Shown here: positions 1-7,545 of the stretch, in pieces
Layout: each line of letters opens with the position of its first letter
How positions within the stretch are numbered: position 1 is the stretch's first letter
Origin: an uncultured Ruminococcus sp.
Lineage (GTDB): Bacteria > Bacillota > Clostridia > Oscillospirales > Acutalibacteraceae
Assembly: GCA_900554995.1 (NCBI GenBank)
Contig: USJJ01000021.1
Coordinates: 1-11,398, forward strand
Direction of reading: 5' to 3'
Length of the DNA stretch: 11,398 nt
Program-made: the position numbers and the translations under genes
The notes under the pieces: generated by a model
What the model was told of the DNA's origin: nothing
Databases searched by the model: none
What the model saw: only the letters and a program-made list of their open reading frames with translations

Positions 1-1227
1 GACTGCCGTAAGCGAATTTTCGGGAAGCTGATCCGAGAGATATTTTATAAAAGCGTAAACGTTTGCGGTTGAGCCGTTTTCTTCACGGTGACGGGAGAGT
101 ACGACAGGATATTTTTCTTTCCATTCAACACATTGCCTGCGCCAATCGTTACCGCCGAAAACGGGAGCATTTTCATCACTTACATTTCTGATAACGGCTT
201 CAAGAAAATCCTTTGCGTCCGCCCAAACAGGCATATCAACATGAATGGTCGGTTTTTTCATCTCAGCCTTGTCAATGTCAACCATGATGACCTCGGCGGC
301 TCTTGCCCAGGTGCCATAGTCATAGCCGACCTGGCGAATACTTATTCTTGTTCCTATTGTGATCAGAAGATCGGAGTTCTGCACGGCAAAATTGCCTGCA
401 CGGTCGCCCATATTTCCGCCTCGTCCGCAGTAAAGCGGATTGTCGGTTTCGATTATGTCAATACTGTTCCAGTACGTAACAACGGGAACACCGAGAAGCT
501 CCGATACTTTTTTAAAAGCGTCCGCACCGCCTGAAAGACGAATACCGCCGCCTGCGTAAATTACGGGACGCTTTGCTTTTTTTATTTTTTTGAGAATTGT
601 TTTTACGGTTTCGTCGCTGACTTTCGGCGGAAGCTCCTTGTCGTCCTCCGTCGGGTCATAGCCTCTGAGACCGTCGGCTTCAATGTAACTGCCCTGATAA
701 TTAACGGGAATGTCAAGCCAAACGGGACCGGGTCTGCCTGTTGTGGCAAGGTGCCACGCCTTTTCAAGCATATATCTTATGTCGCTCATATCTTCGAGCA
801 TCGCCGAGTATTTACACATACAGGAGACGGACTTTGTGATGTCAAATTCCTGATCACCGACGGCTCTGAGCGGTAATCCATCGGTGAATTGCTCGGCATA
901 GCGGGCTGTTGTGGTGTATTTAACCTGACCGCTGACGACAAACATAGGAATCGAATCAAGCCAGCCGCCGACAACGCCGGTAATTGCGTTTGTGCCGCCG
1001 GGACCCGTCGTAACACAGAGGGCGGCAATTTTATTGTTGAGCCTTGCGTATGACTCAGCCGCAATTGCACTCGCCTGTTCGTGGTGGTTGTACGTACAAT
1101 GTATTCTTTCATTGTGACCGAAAGCGTCATTGAGATGCATTGCACCACCGCCGACAACAGTAAAGCAGTCGGTTACGCCGTGGTCGGCAAGAAAATCGGC
1201 AATGTAATCAGCAAGTCTTATCTTCAT
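1..1227 (-). CDS. Thiamine-diphosphate-dependent acetolactate synthase-like enzyme, YerE-like candidate (partial, C-terminus missing)
   Basis: The frame is open from the ATG at 1227 to the left edge, giving 409 residues of a family usually about 550-590 long. Visible are the N-terminal pyrimidine-binding domain (about 1-170) with the ThDP-activating glutamate E50 in NHHEQ, the TTGPGGTNAI loop and the GRPGPVWLDIP strand, then the central domain (about 185-330) with YAGGGIRLSG and IGTRISIRQVGYD. The diphosphate-binding GDG motif would lie beyond the edge. The start at 1227 has AAGG nine bases upstream; an in-frame ATG at 1236 leaves no room for a site. It lies 12 bases after rfbH with no ilvN or ilvC nearby. 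The family decarboxylates pyruvate and transfers the two-carbon unit to a ketone. Next to rfbFGH, the acceptor is plausibly CDP-3,6-dideoxy-4-keto-glucose, as for YerE in yersiniose synthesis (inference). A biosynthetic acetolactate synthase is the alternative. Family confidence is high, substrate moderate. Confidence 0.85.
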   Translation of the reverse strand, partial: MKIRLADYIADFLADHGVTDCFTVVGGGAMHLNDAFGHNERIHCTYNHHEQASAIAAESYARLNNKIAALCVTTGPGGTNAITGVVGGWLDSIPMFVVSGQVKYTTTARYAEQFTDGLPLRAVGDQEFDITKSVSCMCKYSAMLEDMSDIRYMLEKAWHLATTGRPGPVWLDIPVNYQGSYIEADGLRGYDPTEDDKELPPKVSDETVKTILKKIKKAKRPVIYAGGGIRLSGGADAFKKVSELLGVPVVTYWNSIDIIETDNPLYCGRGGNMGDRAGNFAVQNSDLLITIGTRISIRQVGYDYGTWARAAEVIMVDIDKAEMKKPTIHVDMPVWADAKDFLEAVIRNVSDENAPVFGGNDWRRQCVEWKEKYPVVLSRHREENGSTANVYAFIKYLSDQLPENSLTAV

Positions 1228-1239
1228 TTGTTTCATCCT

Positions 1240-2571
1240 TTATTTATTCAAAGCGTCGATAATTGTTTTTGCCATATAGCTGAGCTTTTCGTCCGTCATG
1301 CCGGGATAAACGCCGATCCAGAACGAATCGTTCATTATACGGTCGGTGTTTTCAAGTGTGCCTACAACACGGTAGCCATTACCGCTCTTTCTCATCTCGT
1401 CAAAACAGGGGTGCTTGATAAGATTTCCCGCAAAGAGCATTCTGGTTTGTACGCCCTTACTCTCAACGTATTGAACGAGCTTGTTCCTGTCAACACCCTC
1501 CCTGCAGGTGATGAAGAATCCAAACCAGCTCGGGTCGGAATTCTCATTCGCCTCGGGAAGCATGAGCTTGTCGGAAACGCATTCAAGCGCATCGCGGAGC
1601 ACCTTGAAATTATGCTTTCTCTTTTCGACGAAGCTCGGAAACTTCTTCAACTGAGCGCAGCCGACCGCCGCCTGCATATCCGTCGCCTTGAGATTGTAGC
1701 CGAAGTGGGAATAAACATATTTATGGTCGTAGCCGAGCGGAAGCTCGCCGTATTGCCTGTCAAAGCGGTGACCGCAGAGGTTATCCTGACCGGGCTCACA
1801 CATACAGTCTCGACCCCAGTCGCGCATAGAGCGGATAATTTTGTGAAGAAGCGGATTGTTTGTATAAACTGCGCCGCCTTCGCCCATTGTCATATGGTGC
1901 GGAGGATAGAAGCTGCTCGTGCCTATATCACCGATTGTACCCGTGAATCTTGTTTCTCCGTCAATCGTGTAGGTCGAACCGAGCGAATCGCAGTTGTCCT
2001 CAACAAGCCAAAGATTGTGCCTGCCGCAGAAATCCTTGACAGCCTTTAGATCAAAAGGATTGCCGAGAGTGTGAGCGATCATAACTGCCTTTGTTTTATC
2101 GGAATATGCCTCTTCAAGCATTGAAACATCTATATCTGCATTCGGGAGCTTGACGTCAACGAAAACGGGGACTGCGCCGAACTGTATCATCGGAGTGACC
2201 GTGGTGGGAAATCCTGCGGCAACGGTGATAACCTCATCGCCGGGCTTGACGGCTCTCTCTTTAAGCAGGGGAGAGGTGAGCGTCATAAATGCGACAAGAT
2301 TTGCACTTGATCCGGAGTTGACAAGTGAGCAGAATCTAACGCCGAGGTATTTGCAGAAATCACTTTCAAACTGCTTTGTGTATCTTCCTGCCGTGAGCCA
2401 GAATTCCAAAGCGCTGTCAACAAGATTTACCATTTCCTCGGAATCGTAAACTCTCGAAGCATATGGGATACGCTGACCCTCTTCAAATTTCTGCGGAACA
2501 TTGTGATATTTGTCGCAATATTCCCTTACCTTTTCCAGTATTTCATCATGTAATTGCTCTTTAGAGTTCAT
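1240..2571 (-). CDS. rfbH: CDP-4-keto-6-deoxy-D-glucose 3-dehydrase (E1)
   Basis: A 443-residue DegT/DnrJ-fold enzyme that uses PMP and a [2Fe-2S] cluster to remove the 3-hydroxyl of CDP-4-keto-6-deoxyglucose, the committed step to CDP-3,6-dideoxyhexoses. The usual PLP lysine is replaced by histidine: H225 in FYPPHHMTMGEGG. The cluster cysteines are visible as C194 (EDNCDS) and C256, C258 and C266 (CMC, then seven residues, then C). The hallmarks FWLTAGRYTKQFE (about 58-70) and LGYDHKYVYSHFGYNLKATD (about 280-300) are present. The spacing between the first two cysteines is 61, against 57 in the Yersinia enzyme. The start at 2571 is preferred because GGAG sits at 2580-2583, eight bases upstream. 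An ATG at 2589 overlaps the rfbG stop and would add six residues, without a comparable site. Part of the rfb operon, 12 bases before the ThDP enzyme. Confidence 0.95.
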   Translation of the reverse strand: MNSKEQLHDEILEKVREYCDKYHNVPQKFEEGQRIPYASRVYDSEEMVNLVDSALEFWLTAGRYTKQFESDFCKYLGVRFCSLVNSGSSANLVAFMTLTSPLLKERAVKPGDEVITVAAGFPTTVTPMIQFGAVPVFVDVKLPNADIDVSMLEEAYSDKTKAVMIAHTLGNPFDLKAVKDFCGRHNLWLVEDNCDSLGSTYTIDGETRFTGTIGDIGTSSFYPPHHMTMGEGGAVYTNNPLLHKIIRSMRDWGRDCMCEPGQDNLCGHRFDRQYGELPLGYDHKYVYSHFGYNLKATDMQAAVGCAQLKKFPSFVEKRKHNFKVLRDALECVSDKLMLPEANENSDPSWFGFFITCREGVDRNKLVQYVESKGVQTRMLFAGNLIKHPCFDEMRKSGNGYRVVGTLENTDRIMNDSFWIGVYPGMTDEKLSYMAKTIIDALNK

Positions 2572-2579
2572 TGTCGTCT

Positions 2580-2583
2580 CTCC
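2580..2583 (-). promoter_or_regulatory. Ribosome binding site deciding the rfbH start
   Basis: GGAG eight bases before the ATG at 2571. It sits inside the six-codon stretch that would be coding if translation began at 2589, right after the rfbG stop codon, which suggests translational coupling between rfbG and rfbH. Confidence 0.6.
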
Positions 2584-2585
2584 GA

Positions 2586-3638
2586 TCATATATTAAAAAA
2601 TTCTTTTATTTGAGCTTTTGTATATTCGTACATATCTGCTCCGTCGGCGTAAGCCTTTGTCCATTCAACGGTTTTTATGACAGCCTGTTTCGCAGACCAT
2701 CTCGGGTTCCAACCGAATACCGACTTGACCTTGGAACAGTCGAGCTTGAGAAAGTTTGCCTCGTGGGGACCGTCCTTATGCTCGGCAACAAAACTCTGAC
2801 CGTTGCCCCAAGCGTCACAGAAACAGCCTGCCAGCTCGCCCGTTGTGAGACAGTCGGACTCATTGGGTCCGACGTTGTACCAGTCGGCAACACTTGCATC
2901 CTCATACTGCGCCGCAGCTATCATCAAGTAAACATAGAGCGGTTCGAGCACGTGCTGATAGGGACGAATGGAGTTCGGGTTTCGCACCTTAATATCATTG
3001 TTCTTAATTGCCGCCCTTACGCAGTCGGGAATTATTCTGTTTGCGGCAAAGTCGCCGCCGCCTATAACATTGCCTGCTCTTGCCGTGGAAATTCTGACCC
3101 GGCTGTCGGCAAAGAATGAGCTTTTGTAGCTGTGGGTTACAAGCTCGGAGCAGGATTTTGAATTGGAATACGGATCAAATCCGTCAAGCGGCTCATTCTC
3201 ACGGAAGCCCCAAATGCTTTCATCGTTTTTGTAAACCTTATCCGTTGTAACATTCAAAAATGATTTAACGCAGTTGCTTGTCCTGATACATTCAAGAATG
3301 TTGACCGTGCCCATTACATTGGTTTCATAAGTATATTTCGGGTTATTGTACGATTCCAGAACAATCGGCTGAGCCGCAAGATGCAAAACAATCTCGGGCT
3401 GAACCTCGTCAAAAACCTTTTTCAGGCTCTCATAGTCTCTGATATCACCGATAATCGAACGGATTTTTCCGCCGATACCGGTTATTTTAAACATACTCGG
3501 GTCGGTCGGAGGCTCAAGGGAGTATCCTGTGACATTGGCACCTGCAAGCTCAAGGATGTTGCAAAGCCAGGTGCCCTTGAATCCGGTGTGGCCGGTCACG
3601 AGAACCTTTTTGTTTTTGTAGAATGATAAGTCGAGCAT
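2586..3638 (-). CDS. rfbG: CDP-glucose 4,6-dehydratase
   Basis: A 350-residue short-chain dehydrogenase/reductase (extended type) that converts CDP-D-glucose to CDP-4-keto-6-deoxy-D-glucose with a tightly bound NAD. The Rossmann glycine motif TGHTGFKGTW is at about 15-24, HLAAQPIV at about 87-93, the catalytic TTDKVY at 131-136 and the YSNSK pair Y157/K161. GNVIGGGDFAANRIIPD and RPYQHVLEPLYVYL are typical of this subfamily and set it apart from dTDP- or GDP-sugar dehydratases. The length is usual. The start is put at 3638, where the protein begins MLDLSFYKNKKVLVTG and a GGTGA site lies upstream; the frame stays open to 3695 but those 19 extra residues resemble no family N-terminus. It supplies the substrate of RfbH just downstream. 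Confidence 0.95.
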   Translation of the reverse strand: MLDLSFYKNKKVLVTGHTGFKGTWLCNILELAGANVTGYSLEPPTDPSMFKITGIGGKIRSIIGDIRDYESLKKVFDEVQPEIVLHLAAQPIVLESYNNPKYTYETNVMGTVNILECIRTSNCVKSFLNVTTDKVYKNDESIWGFRENEPLDGFDPYSNSKSCSELVTHSYKSSFFADSRVRISTARAGNVIGGGDFAANRIIPDCVRAAIKNNDIKVRNPNSIRPYQHVLEPLYVYLMIAAAQYEDASVADWYNVGPNESDCLTTGELAGCFCDAWGNGQSFVAEHKDGPHEANFLKLDCSKVKSVFGWNPRWSAKQAVIKTVEWTKAYADGADMYEYTKAQIKEFFNI

Positions 3639-3714
3639 AATATCACCGCTTCGGATAAATTTTAAAGGACAATGCCGCACAATCGGAGTGTTCAAATTGC
3701 GCAGATAAGATTTT

Positions 3715-5481
3715 TTAATGTTGTTTCAAACGATAAAAGACTACGCCTGAATCCTCTTCTGCCAAATCATAGTTTTGATTAAGAAAATCTACAAATTTTT
3801 TGTTTGTTAATTCAAACTCATTACTTTTAAGGACAATCAGATCGGGAGGACCGTAGTAGGAATCAAAATATTTGAAAAGAATATCATAGTATTCGGGGTC
3901 TGTGCTTTTTCCCGTTAATGCGCCGGATCTCCAAAGGTAATTGGTGTTCGGTTTCAAGTCGGTCATAAGGTAACCGTACATCATTCCTCTGCCGAAAAGG
4001 ACAGTTTCGTCATCGTCTTTTATAAAGGTTTTTAAGTTTTTTTCGAAACACTCAAGGGAACAAATCGTTTTTTCTTTGTCATAAATGTACTTAAACACAC
4101 CGCTTTCTGCGGAGCTTATTGCGAGGTTGTTCTTTAATGCCGCAGCAGGAACAGTGCTGAAAAATCCTTGGCAGTAAAGAGAGAGAATATTAAAAGTAAG
4201 CATAAAGCACATTGCGGGTATTGCAAGATTTTTTATTTTCGGCTTTTTAAATTTTACCTGAGACATAAGCTCGAAAAATTCCGTAAAAAAGAGAACGGAT
4301 GCGGAACGCGAGCCGAGGGGAATGTTAATGCTTTTATCAAGACCGGTAAAAGCCCATACAAGCCCTGCAAGCATTGACGGAATATAGAGAAAAAGAAACA
4401 TATTTTTGAATCTCTTTTCTCTTGAAAAGAATGTAATATAGAGAATAAAACCGCAGATGCTGAAAAATAAAAATACATTGAGTAAATTCTGCGATTTTGA
4501 GCCCGGGAAAAACTCGATGCTTTTGCGGAAAATGTATATGTAAATAAAAGCAGAAGCCAAAGCTGTGTATACAGCAATCCAGATGTTGGAAAGATGAAGC
4601 CTTTTAACTGCAATACAAAGAGCCGCAAATCCGACCGAGCAGATAAGGATAGAACGGTAATAGTGAAAGAAATCGGAGATTATATGTCTGACGAACATCA
4701 GCTCGTTGCTGCGTGCTGCGGTTCTGTTGGAAAGACCGCTTGAAGTTATGTCTTTGTTAAGGATAAAGAAATTCTGCCAGTCCCTCATGAGACAGAAAAT
4801 TACAAAAATCGCAAATACAGCTGCGGCGCCGAGCGCATATGCCAGCTCCGGTTTTTTGAAGCTGAGTTTTTTCTTGTCCTTATTAATAACGATGAAAAGG
4901 ACGATAAATTCATATATAAAAACGAATACCGCAGTTGGGTAGGCGTATACGGAAATTGCCTGACACACGCCCGCAAGAATCAGCCAAGGTAAAGTTTTGT
5001 CTTTATTCATCGCAAAGATGATAAGAGAAAAGCTCAGCAGCATAAATGAAAGCGACCACGTGTCATACCAATATCCGAAAATTGTTTTCGGCACAACGGT
5101 AAAATAAATCAGACAGGTTGCAAAGGAATTTGTTTTGCCGAATATCGGTTTAAGGAGTTTATAGGTCAGAAGAGCAAATATAAATGTAATAAAAACAGAG
5201 CATATTCTCGAATAAATAATGATGCCCTCGCTTGAACCGGTTATTTTATAGAAAAGCCAAATAAACGGGTAATTAAGCGAATCACCTACCTGAAAGAAGT
5301 CCCAGTTTTCAACCATAAATTTCTGACCGAGTACGGTTCGGTATGCCTCGCCGATATTAAAAACCTCATCGGTTGTAATTACCGAAAAAAAGCATCGGGC
5401 AAGCATGGCCGCAAGCGCGACCGCAGTTAATACTATATAAAATATACGGGGACTTTTATCCGAAAATTTTTCTCTTCCCAT
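3715..5481 (-). CDS. Polytopic membrane protein, probable GT-C-fold glycosyltransferase
   Basis: 588 residues with roughly 11-13 predicted membrane segments (about 12-34, 88-108, 119-137, 143-158, 164-200 as one or two, 213-232, 277-293, 299-317, 333-352, 360-379, 417-437) followed by a soluble tail of about 150 residues. An acidic pair, D38-E39, lies just after the first helix in a loop (ITTDEVFN), the place where PMT/ArnT-like GT-C enzymes carry their catalytic acid. This topology fits lipid-linked sugar transfer to an extracytoplasmic acceptor. I do not recognise a specific family member. Context suggests that it transfers the sugar made by this operon, or another residue of the same glycan (inference). 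It begins five bases after rfbF, with a rather distant GGAAGG inside the end of rfbF, so coupling is likely. The base composition is visibly AT-richer than that of rfbG and rfbH, hinting at separate ancestry. A Wzy-like polymerase is an alternative. Confidence 0.7.
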   Translation of the reverse strand: MGREKFSDKSPRIFYIVLTAVALAAMLARCFFSVITTDEVFNIGEAYRTVLGQKFMVENWDFFQVGDSLNYPFIWLFYKITGSSEGIIIYSRICSVFITFIFALLTYKLLKPIFGKTNSFATCLIYFTVVPKTIFGYWYDTWSLSFMLLSFSLIIFAMNKDKTLPWLILAGVCQAISVYAYPTAVFVFIYEFIVLFIVINKDKKKLSFKKPELAYALGAAAVFAIFVIFCLMRDWQNFFILNKDITSSGLSNRTAARSNELMFVRHIISDFFHYYRSILICSVGFAALCIAVKRLHLSNIWIAVYTALASAFIYIYIFRKSIEFFPGSKSQNLLNVFLFFSICGFILYITFFSREKRFKNMFLFLYIPSMLAGLVWAFTGLDKSINIPLGSRSASVLFFTEFFELMSQVKFKKPKIKNLAIPAMCFMLTFNILSLYCQGFFSTVPAAALKNNLAISSAESGVFKYIYDKEKTICSLECFEKNLKTFIKDDDETVLFGRGMMYGYLMTDLKPNTNYLWRSGALTGKSTDPEYYDILFKYFDSYYGPPDLIVLKSNEFELTNKKFVDFLNQNYDLAEEDSGVVFYRLKQH

Positions 5482-5486
5482 CTATG

Positions 5487-6260
5487 TTACCAAACCTTCC
5501 AAGGTGCAGTCGAATCTGCCCACATTTTTTCAAGCTGCTGTTTTTCTCTGAGAGTGTCCATGGGTTTCCAGAAACCGTCATGCAAATATGCGTCGAGCTG
5601 ACCGAGGGCGGCACAGGTTTCAAGAGGCTTTTTCTCAAAAACGGTTTCGTCCCCGTCGATAAAATCAAAGATTTTCGGCTCGAGTACCATAAATCCGGCA
5701 TTTACACGACCGCCGTCATTTTCATCCTTTTCACGGAATGATGAAATCCTGTTGTCCTCTTCAATATCGAGCATACCGAAACGTTGACCGATATTGACCG
5801 CCGTTAACGTGGCAATATGACCGTTTTCTTTATGAAATTTAACGAGTTCATCAATGTTTATGTCTGCAACGCCGTCACCGTATGTCAGCATAAACGGTTC
5901 GTTACCTATATATTTTTGGATTCTTTTGACTCTGCCGCCAGTCATTGTGTTGAGCCCGGTATCAACAAGCGTAACCTTCCAAGGCTCGGTTTCGTTTGAG
6001 TGAACAATCATTTTGCCGTTATCGGTAAAGTCGAAGGTAATATCACTCCTGTAAAGGAAATAATCGGCAAAATATTCCTTGATAACATGCTGCTTGTAGC
6101 CGCAGCAGATAACAAAATCATTATAGCCGTAAGCGGAATATATCTTCATAATGTGCCAAAGGATCGGCATTCCGCCGATTTCAACCATCGGCTTTGGTAT
6201 AAGATGGCTTTCCTCACTTATTCTCGTTCCGAATCCGCCTGCAAGTATTACTGTTTTCAC
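5487..6260 (-). CDS. rfbF: Glucose-1-phosphate cytidylyltransferase
   Basis: A 257-residue nucleotidyltransferase, the usual length for the family, which joins CTP and glucose 1-phosphate to give CDP-glucose and pyrophosphate, the first step of the CDP-deoxyhexose pathway. The nucleotide-binding LAGGFGTRISEE is at 6-17, IPKPMVEIGG with K23 at 21-30, the metal-binding YGDGVADIN at 127-135 (D129) and NAGFMVLEP in the second half, all typical of RfbF as opposed to the thymidylyltransferase RmlA. Translation starts at a GTG (6260). An AAAGG lies about ten bases upstream and the overlapping ATG at 6265 is out of frame and stops at once. It is the first gene of the minus-strand operon, with a promoter candidate about 60-90 bases upstream. 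Confidence 0.95.
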   Translation of the reverse strand: MKTVILAGGFGTRISEESHLIPKPMVEIGGMPILWHIMKIYSAYGYNDFVICCGYKQHVIKEYFADYFLYRSDITFDFTDNGKMIVHSNETEPWKVTLVDTGLNTMTGGRVKRIQKYIGNEPFMLTYGDGVADINIDELVKFHKENGHIATLTAVNIGQRFGMLDIEEDNRISSFREKDENDGGRVNAGFMVLEPKIFDFIDGDETVFEKKPLETCAALGQLDAYLHDGFWKPMDTLREKQQLEKMWADSTAPWKVW

Positions 6261-6321
6261 AACATCGCCGCCTTTTATAGTGTTTTGTATATAACTGTGG
6301 CAATTATAAATAACCTATAAT

Positions 6322-6350
6322 AATATATCATATCAAAAAACGAAAATCAA
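6322..6350 (-). promoter_or_regulatory. Candidate sigma-70/A-type promoter of the rfb operon
   Basis: On the minus strand, TTGATT (6345-6350) and TATATT (6322-6327) are separated by 17 bases, within very AT-rich DNA. Initiation would fall near 6315 and give a leader of about 55 bases before the GTG of rfbF. Other AT-rich hexamers nearby make the exact -10 uncertain. Confidence 0.5.
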
Positions 6351-6446
6351 GAATTTATATATGTTATATTCGTCGTCTTAATTTCTGTATGCGCTTAATA
6401 TACAAATGTGGCTTTATGTTTTTGCACAGATTTCACAAAAATAAAA

Positions 6447-6460
6447 ATTTTAGCTAAAAT
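6447..6460. repeat. 14-base perfect palindrome upstream of the lacI promoter
   Basis: ATTTTAGCTAAAAT reads identically on both strands and ends three bases before the -35 hexamer of the lacI promoter. It could be a site for another regulator, or a chance AT-rich palindrome. There is no loop, so it is a poor RNA hairpin. Confidence 0.4.
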
Positions 6461-6463
6461 CTA

Positions 6464-6492
6464 TTGACATCGGTGATTTTTTCGGTTATTCT
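6464..6492 (+). promoter_or_regulatory. Promoter of the lacI-family regulator
   Basis: A consensus -35 TTGACA (6464-6469), a 17-base spacer and TATTCT (6487-6492, four of six matches). Initiation would fall near 6499-6500, right at the edge of the operator palindrome. Confidence 0.7.
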
Positions 6493-6501
6493 ATGGGCGT
6501 A

Positions 6502-6517
6502 GAGTAAACGATTACTC
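6502..6517. promoter_or_regulatory. Operator of the LacI-family regulator (autoregulatory)
   Basis: The inverted repeat GAGTAA-ACGA-TTACTC has perfect six-base arms and a central CG, the architecture typical of LacI-family operators. It lies just after the predicted transcription start and about 24 bases before the regulator's ATG, a position suited to repression. A close copy lies before the ABC ATPase gene at 7583-7600. Confidence 0.7.
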
Positions 6518-6540
6518 AAGCGAAACGAATTGGAGATTAT

Positions 6541-7536
6541 ATGGACGGTAAGAATATTTCAATGGTTGATATTGCCCGAATGTCGGGAGTGTCTATTGCA
6601 ACGGTTTCAAGAGTGCTCAACAAGAACGGGCGATACTCCGCCGAAACCGAAAAGAAAGTAATGGCTGTCGTTGAAAAATACAATTACGCTATTAATCCCA
6701 ATGCTCAGGGTCTAAGGACGAACAGGACAAAAACTATCGGAGTTATAATTCCCGATATCACAAACGAATATTTCTCGCAGATAGTAAGATCGGTTGAAAG
6801 CTCGGTTATTCCGATGGGATATAACGTATTTGTCTGCGACAGCGACGAGAATGTTGATTATGAATCTCATCACATTGCATCGCTCCAGTCAAAGGGAGTT
6901 GAAGGCATAGTTTATTTCAGTGTCAGGAAACCCGGTGATGAGGTTTCAAAGGAATTTACGGTTCCCGTTGTTTACATTGACAGACGGCCCGGAGTTGAGT
7001 TTAATTTTGTTTCTTCCGACAACGAAGCGGGCGGCTTCCTCGCAACGGAGGAGCTTATAAAAAAAGGTTGCCGAAAGATAGTTCTTATTCACGATGTCAA
7101 CTCGTACTCAACGGTCAACAAACGTAAGCAGGGCTACCTCAGAGCACAAAAGCAATACGGAGTTGAGATTGACGATAAAAGAATGGTTCCGTGCCACGTA
7201 TCATATGAAGCCGCAATAAAAGCGGTTAAAAAGCTGATTGAGGAGAAAGTCGAATTTGACGGAATCTTCTGCACAACGGACTCTATGGCGCTCGGAGCGT
7301 TGAGAGGTCTCAAAGAGAGCGGAAGAAGAGTTCCCGAGGACGTGAAACTGGTAGGCTTTGACGGAATAACGCATACCGAGATTTCCGATCCGCCGATTAC
7401 AACAATTATCCAGGATACGGAACAGCTTGGCAAAAGATCGGTCGATGTTCTGATGGATCTGATCAATAACAATACAGGCAAGATCCACGAATACACGATC
7501 CCGGTTAAACTTTCCGTCAGAGGAAGCACAGAATGA
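6541..7536 (+). CDS. LacI/GalR-family transcriptional regulator of the sugar-uptake operon
   Basis: 331 residues, normal for the family. The helix-turn-helix is at about 8-27 (MVDIARMSGVSIATVSRVLN), followed by the hinge helix at about 50-60 and a periplasmic-binding-protein-like effector domain from about residue 65 (TIGVIIPDITNEYFSQIV). Likely sugar contacts on family grounds are D147-R148 (VYIDRR), D160 and N161, D247 (TTDSMA) and D274 (GFDG). Translation starts at 6541, with TGGAG five to nine bases upstream. Two matching palindromes, one in its own leader and one before the downstream ATPase, suggest that it represses both and is released by the imported sugar or a phosphorylated derivative. 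An intrinsic terminator follows, so it forms a separate transcript. The E. coli allose regulator AlsR belongs to the unrelated RpiR family, so this is a functional counterpart and not an orthologue. Confidence 0.93.
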   Translation: MDGKNISMVDIARMSGVSIATVSRVLNKNGRYSAETEKKVMAVVEKYNYAINPNAQGLRTNRTKTIGVIIPDITNEYFSQIVRSVESSVIPMGYNVFVCDSDENVDYESHHIASLQSKGVEGIVYFSVRKPGDEVSKEFTVPVVYIDRRPGVEFNFVSSDNEAGGFLATEELIKKGCRKIVLIHDVNSYSTVNKRKQGYLRAQKQYGVEIDDKRMVPCHVSYEAAIKAVKKLIEEKVEFDGIFCTTDSMALGALRGLKESGRRVPEDVKLVGFDGITHTEISDPPITTIIQDTEQLGKRSVDVLMDLINNNTGKIHEYTIPVKLSVRGSTE

Positions 7537-7545
7537 TTTAATAGT

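Larger units (their letters stand above)
6261..6540. other. Divergent intergenic region between the rfb and sugar-uptake operons
   Basis: 280 bases without a gene. The left third is strongly AT-rich and holds the candidate rfb promoter. The middle (about 6361-6440) shows nothing I can assign. The right part holds a 14-base perfect palindrome (6447-6460), a lacI promoter (6464-6492) and an operator (6502-6517). No terminator is expected because both operons read outward. Confidence 0.8.

Noticed and set aside
88..534. A 148-codon open frame on the plus strand near the left edge.
   Set aside because: It is antisense to the ThDP enzyme, whose frame stays open and motif-bearing throughout.
1..1227. 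Housekeeping acetolactate synthase large subunit (ilvB) as the name of the left-edge gene.
   Set aside because: Context is a deoxysugar operon with no ilvN or ilvC. The family is right but the biosynthetic role is not supported, so no symbol was given.
1081..2049. A 322-codon open frame on the plus strand.
   Set aside because: It runs antisense to rfbH and the start of the ThDP enzyme gene, both of which have unmistakable family motifs. Its protein resembles nothing and it has no ribosome binding site; the frame is open because of codon bias on the other strand.
3639..3714. A possible internal promoter or terminator in the 76-base gap between the membrane protein gene and rfbG.
   Set aside because: No convincing hairpin with a T-run and no promoter hexamer pair was found on the minus strand; the gap looks like a plain spacer within the operon.
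6386..6404. A short inverted repeat, TGTAT and ATACA with nine bases between, in the divergent region.
   Set aside because: Five-base arms in AT-rich DNA are expected by chance and nothing else supports a site.
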